NCBI GenBank assembly: GCA_918807975.1
Contig: OU964918.1
Span: 34,146,477 to 34,210,476 of the forward strand
Source: Aplidium turbinatum
Lineage: Eukaryota; Chordata; Ascidiacea; Aplousobranchia; Polyclinidae
Direction: 5' to 3'
DNA length: 64,000 nt
The notes under the pieces are model-generated. The model was not told where the DNA came from, did no database searches, and saw only the letters and a program-made list of their open reading frames with translations. The translations under genes were made by a program, and so were the position numbers. Positions 58,039 through 64,000 of this stretch are shown here, piece by piece (within the stretch, counting starts at the first letter, position 1; each line of letters opens with the position of its first letter).

Positions 58039-60323
58039 TAGAGATGTAAATGCAAAAAAAACGAACCGTTTGTTTTTAAAAAAAAAAAGTGTTTTTTTTC
58101 AAAAAAAACTTGGGCCAAAAAAAACACTCGTTTTTTTTTTTTTTTTTGTTTTTTTTGTTTTTTTTCATATTTTTCTGGAAATGCTGCAAATTTTTTACAA
58201 TTTGCAGTTTAGTTTCATTACAGTGCTCTTGAAAAACGTTAAACAAGTAAAAATGGTTTTATGGTTGTGCTGAAATTCCTAAGTGTTTGTGCTTGGCAGC
58301 AGCATATGTTTTTTGCATAGCCTAGTCCTACGTTGTTTCGCTTTCTTCTTCATTCTCAAGCATGTTTGTGGCAGTAGACCTGACAAACATTGAATTAATG
58401 CAATTTGATACATGACATAATGTAGATGAGTTAATTTCTTTTTCCTTTTATGGAAGTTAGCCTGCGATGTTAGTACACCGGGACTGGTTATTCTTGTAGG
58501 CTACACACTCAATGGGTTGACGAAATTTTGGCAAAAACAAGATGGCAGTATTCAGAGCACACATTACCTTGTTTGAGGTAATTTACTAATGTAAGCTATT
58601 GCCAATAGCTTGTTTAAACATGCTTTTTAACTGATATCTAGCTTAATATGCTTTATAAATGTTGAAACAGAAGTATTCTTTTCGTGTGTTGTAACTTGTA
58701 AGGTCTTAGACACTTTGTCATTGATGCTTCTTGCAGATCATTTGTGACGTAATGCAAGAGATCTTATCACTGATATTTTTAGTCGTCAAAAGTAAGTGCA
58801 TTGGTCAGAAAAGGTTTAGGTTAATGTTCCTTTCAAATGCCCACCACCCATGTTGACTATTGCTAGTAGTAGTAACTACCAACCCTGAATGAAGAAATTT
58901 TTCCTTTAAAGTGGAGTTTTTCAGCACTGCTCAGTGTTCACATAGTGAATAAATGCTTCATAATACTTTTCCTGACAAGTATAAAGTTTTACCCATATTC
59001 CCGCAATGCAGGATAAAAATACAAAACAAACATCAAAGATGAAAACTTATTTTATTTGGGAACTAGGCCAACTACTTTTTGAGATAAAAAGAAATTGACC
59101 TCTTGTCGTTATGCACCAATAAAACCATGATGCATAACTTTAATTTTTTTTTTTTTTGTGTAGAGGAAAGATTGACGAAAAGTTTGGCAAAAACAGAAAA
59201 GTGATAAAGTTTCAAAGTCCTGCAAACTAGTTCAAATTGGATGGATTAAGTGCAACCATACTTCTTTTAAACATGTCTATGACAGCACAATGGTAAGGGA
59301 AAAACAAACATGACTATGACATCACAAAGGAATATTGAACCTCTTCAGGGAAAATAAAAAACATCAAAATGTTTCCATCTTTCACTACATTTAAATGTGA
59401 TTTGGGCTAAAAGTTGGGACTTTAGCACTACACTGCTTTTTCCAAACTTTTCATCAATCTTTCCTCTAGTCTACCAAATAATTTTTTTTTTTTTGAATTT
59501 ACGCATCATGGTTTTATCGGTGCGTAACGACAATTAAAGAGGTTAATTTCTTTTTATCTAATAAAGCAGTAGCCAAAACTTGTTTTAATGTTCATAAACA
59601 GATAGCCCACCCAGAAAACATGGGGGTAGAGCTTAAAACTATGCAAATATGTTGAGCGGTTCTTGAGATATTGCCGTTTTTCTATTGCTCCTTATTTATG
59701 AAGCCATCTAGTGGCTAAGATTATTTCACTTATAACTCGAGAACCGCTTGTGTGGTTTTCATCAAGTTTGCACCAAATGCACATCAACTGGAACAACTCT
59801 TGACGTTGTACTAGAAAAGGTGTGGTGTGCTGGTCAAAAGTGCCTTTGTGAAGCAGAGAAACAGGACACTGACCACCTAGTCCTAACATGCCCATTAACC
59901 AAAATGCCAGATGGCTTCGAAGCTGTACACGAGTGTGGTACTGCATTTAACAACTGGCTGAACCAAATTACAGACAATACTTGAGGTGTGCCAACCATAG
60001 AACACTGTTACTACTATTTGAGACGATGAGAAATGTTTATGGCTCCTGTGTTGAGACTTGAGAGCTACAAAATTGCAATGAAACAATATACCAGACATAT
60101 AGTCTGATTTGAAATAAGTTATACGAGTTATGAGACTGTTTCTTTGTTGAAAGAGACGCTATTGCAATGAGTTTACCCTAAGTGCTGCATATTGTGACAT
60201 TTAATGTCAAAATAGGTAAAAAAACAAAAAAAACGAATAAAAAAACAAAAAAAACGATAAAAAACAAAAAAAAACGAGCTCGTTTTTTTTAAAAACAAAA
60301 AAAAACGTTTTTTTACATCTCTA
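58039..60323. mobile_element. hAT family A, copy 2, 2285 bp
   Basis: Flanked by identical ATCCGCAC (58031-58038 and 60324-60331). Ends TAGAGATGTAAATGC and TTACATCTCTA. It serves as the empty-site reference for copy 1 at 45037-53208. It carries a LINE ORF2 tail (59748-59984) and, near 58997, TTCCCGCAATGCAGGATAAA, which is the 3' end of the SINE seen at 51871-52167. No transposase. Confidence 0.96.
59748..59984 (+). pseudogene. LINE ORF2 zinc-knuckle tail inside hAT A copy 2
   Basis: Plus-strand frame with CLCEAEKQDTDHLVLTCPLT, then GFEAVHECGTAFNNWLNQIT and a natural stop. It fits the end of jockey-like LINE ORF2 proteins, where the knuckle is followed by C-P, a loop, and a final W-L. It is better preserved than the copy at 52627-52833. 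Confidence 0.72.
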
Positions 60324-60659
60324 ATCCGCACCCACTGTCTCGCTGGTTGTTGTTGCTTTTTATTATTTGCAGAGGTTTCTCCATCCAAATAGGAACAATT
60401 TTCTGGCTCCTGCACTTAGAGCTGACATCCCTTGCTTCATTAACCGAGCTTTTCCTGTTGATGTCGACTGAGGGCCGAGTGACAACAATTCTTCCACGAC
60501 CTCCCAAAGGATCAAAGTTCTACACCGCTCTAGAGCACACATCGCTTTCCTATTGATCAGTGTTTGTTACATTACTTGACTCGGACAAGCTATTACACCA
60601 CCAATTAGGTTATTTGTGTGCCTGATCCTAATCTTTTCTATGACTTTAGCATTTTTTCT

Positions 60660-61420
60660 ATATAAATGGGAGACAATTAATTACATCGCGATCACGCAAT
60701 GTGAATCCAGAAAGACGATCGATTCGTCATTGAAATGCACTGTGCAAAAGCTTCGTTGGGAGGCTGTCTTCGAACAACGATTGCTCATATATTAAATAAG
60801 GTATAAAAATGAAAGTTAGCACTTCAATAAACAGTAACATGTTCTTTTAATTAGCTGTCATTTAATGTTTTTATCATTGCAAATAAACTTTTGATAATGG
60901 TTTGAATTTGGTCAAGTTTAAGTGGCCACCAGATGGAGCTAGTAATATTTTGGGACTTGGTATCAACTTAGTTGGTTAGATCTATGCTTGTGCTTTTCAA
61001 CAATAGCAAATCTGTTGAAATTGAGCAAAAAAATGAGTAAATGGAAGACAATTAATTATCGTGAACATGCAGGGCGTGAACTGGAAGACGATCGATTCGC
61101 CATTGAAATGCATTGGGCAAAAGCTTCGTTGGGGGGCTGTCTTCGAACAACGATTGCGCGCATATTGAATAAGATATAAAAATGAAAGTTAGCACTTCAA
61201 TAAGCAGTAACATGTTCTTTTAATTGGTTGTCGTTTAATGTTTTTATCATTGCAAATAAACTTTTGATAATGGTTTGAATTTGGTCAAGTTTAAGTAGCC
61301 ACCAGATGGAGCTAATAGTATTTTGGGACTTGGTATTAACTTAGTTAGTTAGATCTATGCTTGTGCTTTTCAACGATCGCAAATTTCTTTAAATTGAACA
61401 ACAAATCAATAAATGGGAGA
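60660..61420 (+). repeat. Right-arm units of the 372-bp repeat, inverted
   Basis: Two units inverted relative to the left array. The inner one (60660-60985) is diverged and its frame is closed. The second contains the plus-strand frame 60988-61179 (REHAGRELEDDRFAIEMHWA), nearly identical to the left-arm units. It is followed by the AATTGTTTCCCATTT-type boundary block seen at 54625-54640, inverted. Confidence 0.85.
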
Positions 61421-61879
61421 CAATTTCTTTCTGGTGTGTTTCATTGCATTTCCACCCCGCACTTCCTCCCTCATAATAGTCCATTCCAATGTGTGTGACG
61501 TCATCATTTTGTCCGGTGCACCAATGTTGTGAGGCAAGGAACTGGTTTATTTTTTGCTAAGAAACTGATATGCACGTTAATAAAGACAAAATTCAGCATC
61601 CTACCGGATGAAACTACGGATGTTTCATCCACAAAGCAACTGGGCATCGTTGTAGTATTTTGTGATGTCTAAGGTATGTTGGTTTTGAATCTTTATCCTC
61701 GGACTGACAAAGCCACGATTGGTTATTCCTGGTAGTTTCGCATAGTGGTAGGCCTACTTGTAGACTGTAGAGGCTCTTGACGCAGGGTTGGTTACCGAGA
61801 TTGGCAGAGTGAAGTTTTCCGATTGTTGAAGTGTTGTTGCCGGGGAATTATTCCATTCACTAGGTGCCGCTGAACGGAA

Positions 61880-61985
61880 AGCAGTCGCGAAATACGTTGC
61901 TCAAGCGCACACCCTGAAAGTCGAACAAGCACCAGGTGATCTTGAGCCCTGCGCATAACCACTGAGCTAACGGAGTGGATAATGT
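61880..61985 (-). repeat. tRNA-like SINE segment
   Basis: Minus strand: GTTAGCTCAGTGGTTATGCGC has a perfect A box (TAGCTCAGTGG). Some 40 bases on, TTGTTCGACTTTC is a fair B box, followed by GGTGTGCGCTTGAGCAACGTA, shared with 25540-25690. There is no acceptor-stem pairing, so it is a SINE head. Confidence 0.6.
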
Positions 61986-62131
61986 GTGTTAAACCCAGTT
62001 CCTTGACCTTGTAGAAGTTAATAACAGCACAGCAAAAGGCATATAATATAGTGCAATCAAGCAGTCACTGAATGACAAAGGCATACCAATGTGCAACATT
62101 GTCGGATACTCATCTGACACTACTAAGTAAT

Positions 62132-62343
62132 TTGTTTGTTTGTGGTATCCAGGCTTACACCTGGTGGTTGAAGATATACCGTAGATTAAGTGGACGGAAG
62201 GCAAGGAAGCCAATCTTCGTGTCCACCTTCAGGCATGCCTTCAAATGTCTTGCCAAAGACACAGCCGCATGCTCTTGAGCGGTGTCGAACCGGCGCTCTT
62301 TCGAACGTCGTTCCAGGGTTCTCACCACTCGGCTATGCAGCCG
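62132..62343 (-). repeat. tRNA-derived SINE, 212 bp, with CAAA tail and target duplication
   Basis: Flanked by identical ACTAAGTAAT (62122-62131 and 62344-62353). On the minus strand the head begins CGGCTGCATAGCCGAGTGG (perfect A box TAGCCGAGTGG) and contains GGTTCGACACC (perfect B box). The other end is a CAAACAAACAAA tail. It is inserted in a hAT transposase gene (61583-62498). This is a complete-looking SINE. Confidence 0.9.
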
Positions 62344-62692
62344 ACTAAGTAATGTTTGGCAGCAACAGTGTAGTTGCTTTGTTAAAGAAAGACTATCCTG
62401 ATGTTGTGACAGTGAAATGTAGCTACCGGTATCATATAATACATTTGTGTGCATCATATGCATGCCAAATTGAAAATAGTGTTGAAACGATTGAATAAAA
62501 GGAAATGCAGTGGGCTACATTTCATTTGAAATCCAATATAACGCGTTATTTTTGTTTAGGGATTTTGCATGCCATCTAGGGATTTTTTGACATAGCTTTA
62601 GGGATTTTCTGGTTTTCATTTGTGAGAGCCCTGGTCATCATTTTGTCCAGTTGACCAACAGGGCGTCTTGTGGAAGAGCACCGAATATTTTA

Positions 62693-62890
62693 TGAAAAAA
62701 AAGTAAAATTTTTATTGCTTTGTTTGTTTTTTATTTATGTTCCCAAAATGGGAACGTTGGCATGGAAAGGTACCAAAAGTATCGCGTCGTGTTGTGTACA
62801 TTTGAATACGACATAAACTTGGGTAGCCTACTTTATTCAATGCAATAGCATTGAAAAAGACAATTAACAAAAGGTTTCATATTTTTAATG
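62693..62890. other. Unassigned DNA between two foldback elements
   Basis: No gene or repeat end recognised. T-rich, with one AAAATGGGAACGTT word. Confidence 0.5.
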
Positions 62891-62941
62891 TTAAACTTTG
62901 ATTAGATAAATTTTTAGTTGAGTTGATGCAAGTTAAACTTT

Positions 62942-63828
62942 GGCAGTGGCTATTTGACCGGCGCCGGTCTTTGAATCTGAAACACTATTTGACCGGTCAT
63001 GACGTCACTATACAGTCACTTTTTTCTTTTTCTCTTTCAAAGCAAAAGACGAGAAGTGCATATAAGTTCTAAATCCAACCATTTCACTCAAATCGTAACG
63101 TGGCGCATGCGATATGTCGCCGCCTCCGACTCTAGAGGGACTGAGTTCGATACTATCCGGAAGCGTTCCTTTTTTTTATTTATTTTTTTTAACTAAATTT
63201 TGACACGAAGTGCATTTTTTAGTCAGTTTTTAATTATTTTTTATGTCTTTTCAAATGTGAGTAATAAAGTTAGAGTTTTTTTAATTTGCTGGAATTTGAG
63301 AATTTCTCTGGGTAATTTTCCGATTGTGGCCGTGCTAACTACTGATACGGTATATAGCCTACATAATTTTTCAATTCAGGCACGTTTTAAACTTTTCAAG
63401 GTTTTGCCACGTCTTCCCGTTCATTGACGTGCTGGGAGGTCTATATGTATCGATTTTTGTAGTTAGTATCTTTTTCGTCCCGGACGCGTTAATGACGAAA
63501 AATAAAATGATTGATTGATGTGACCGTGTTTACCGAACGAAGCAATACATTTTTGCTCTCAACAAAATGCACTTTGGGTCAAAATTTAGTTAAAAAAAAG
63601 AACGCTTCTGGGTAGTATCGAACTCAGTCCCTCTAGAATAGGAAGCGGCGACGTACCACACGCGCCACGTAACGAGTTGAATAAAATGGTTGGATTCAGA
63701 ACTTATATGCGCGCTTCTCATCTTTTGCTTTGAAAGAGAAAAAGAAAAAAAGTGACTGGACAATGACGTAATGACGGTCAAATAGTGTTTCAGATTCAAA
63801 GACCGGCGCCGGTCAAATAGCCACTGCC
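62942..63828. mobile_element. Compact foldback/MULE-like element with long inverted arms
   Basis: Ends GGCAGTGGCTATTTGACCGG in perfect inversion. The arms extend about 260-280 bp (62942-63220 and 63560-63828). Flanked by TTAAACTTT on both sides (62933-62941 and 63829-63837), a 9-bp duplication as in Mutator-like elements. The 9-mer is also part of a 45-bp direct repeat around the insertion, so the duplication is not beyond doubt. Each arm carries a tRNA-like segment (GGACTGAGTTCGATACT). The loop is a LINE 3' end (63230-63519). Confidence 0.75.
63230..63519 (+). mobile_element. LINE 3' end in the loop of the foldback element
   Basis: Matches 51590-51780: GGCCGTGCTAACTACTGATA, GGCACGTTTTAAAC, AAGGTTTTGCCAC and TTTTTCGTCCCGGACGCG, ending AAATAAAATGATTGATTGAT. 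5'-truncated. It separates the two inverted arms. Confidence 0.85.
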
Positions 63829-63837
63829 TTAAACTTT

Positions 63838-64000
63838 ATATAGTTAGATAAAATTTTAGTTGAGTTGATGCGAATTGATGAGTTTTAAGTCATCCTCGGG
63901 CCTTATATCGATCACTCGACATTGGTGTAATGTTTTTATTGTAAAAACACAGTAAATTTGTCAAAAAATCCATATCCATTCCGCCTTATCACCTCCATAC
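63838..64000. other. Window end, unassigned
   Basis: The first part (to about 63875) duplicates 62891-62932. The rest has no recognised feature. Confidence 0.5.

Larger units (their letters stand above)
61583..62498 (+). pseudogene. hAT/ZMYM-like transposase remnant split by a SINE
   Basis: Three plus-strand pieces in the right order. Bases 61583-61672 encode FSILPDETTDVSSTKQLGIV (first catalytic Asp region, DETTDVS). Bases 62053-62130 encode AIKQSLNDKGIPMCNIVGY then SSDTT (second Asp region, usually SDG). Bases 62349-62498 encode VMFGSNSVVALLKKDYPD, VVTVKCS and HLCASYACQ (the CxxH-like block, where the expected C-H-S-x-H-L is altered to YRYHIIHL). The SINE 62132-62343 and a tRNA-like segment interrupt the gene. 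It lies inside the right arm of the foldback element. Confidence 0.82.
54491..62692. mobile_element. Foldback-type element with tandem-repeat arms, 8.2 kb
   Basis: The outermost sequence AATATTTGGTGCTCTTCCAC (54491) is inverted at 62670-62692. Inward from both ends come the GACGCCCTGTTGG, GACGTCATCA and GTGGAATTGCAA-type blocks and then the 372-bp repeat: about 7.6 units in the left arm and about two in the right arm. The centre holds hAT A copy 2 (58039-60323). The right arm is interrupted by a hAT transposase remnant and SINEs (about 61520-62638). Long arms built of tandem repeats are typical of foldback elements such as FB of Drosophila and TU of sea urchin. The target duplication is not clear. 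Confidence 0.65.

Overview
The window is animal nuclear DNA from an AT-rich, transposon-dense genome. The evidence is a spliced cytochrome P450 with GT-AG introns, non-LTR retrotransposons, tRNA-derived SINEs, a Penelope-like element and many hAT, piggyBac-like and TA-target DNA transposons. A marine invertebrate, perhaps an invertebrate deuterostome such as a tunicate, is my best guess from overall character. Nothing here proves the species, and no bacterial-style gene or operon is present.

Only one host gene is recognisable: the C-terminal half of a CYP2-clan cytochrome P450 on the + strand, in four exons (16131-16246, 22429-22573, 23016-23179, 26318-26635). The exons join in frame and carry the I-helix, ExxR, PERF-type and haem-cysteine motifs. 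Its introns are packed with transposons. I did not recognise the N-terminal exons.

Layout: 1-5450, a LINE split by a 3.7 kb hAT with an exact 8-bp target duplication. 5450-11600, piggyBac-like MITEs, hAT remnants and LINE tails. 11897-13777, a hAT holding a pogo-like MITE. 14955-16030, an RTE-type LINE. 16131-26635, the P450 gene with its transposon-filled introns. 27055-32200, hAT elements and TA-flanked MITEs. 32400-36056, a second LINE copy and a Penelope-like remnant. 36179-39512, a long TTAA-flanked element. 42763-44361, a hAT with a nested piggyBac-like MITE. 45037-53208, a hAT of about 2.3 kb swollen to 8.2 kb by nested insertions (a hAT which itself holds two hATs, a LINE and a SINE). 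53817-54307, a Penelope-like inverted repeat. 54491-62692, a foldback-type element with arms of a 372/399-bp tandem repeat. 62942-63828, a second, compact foldback element.

The most interesting signal cuts across all of this. The short strings TAGGCTA, TAGCCTA and TAGGCCTA are scattered everywhere. Where two copies of one repeat can be compared, several of these strings are precise 5-bp (once 7-bp) insertions at a TA dinucleotide, with the TA duplicated. This is the form expected of excision footprints of a Tc1/mariner-like transposon whose ends begin GGC, but no such element was seen in the window.
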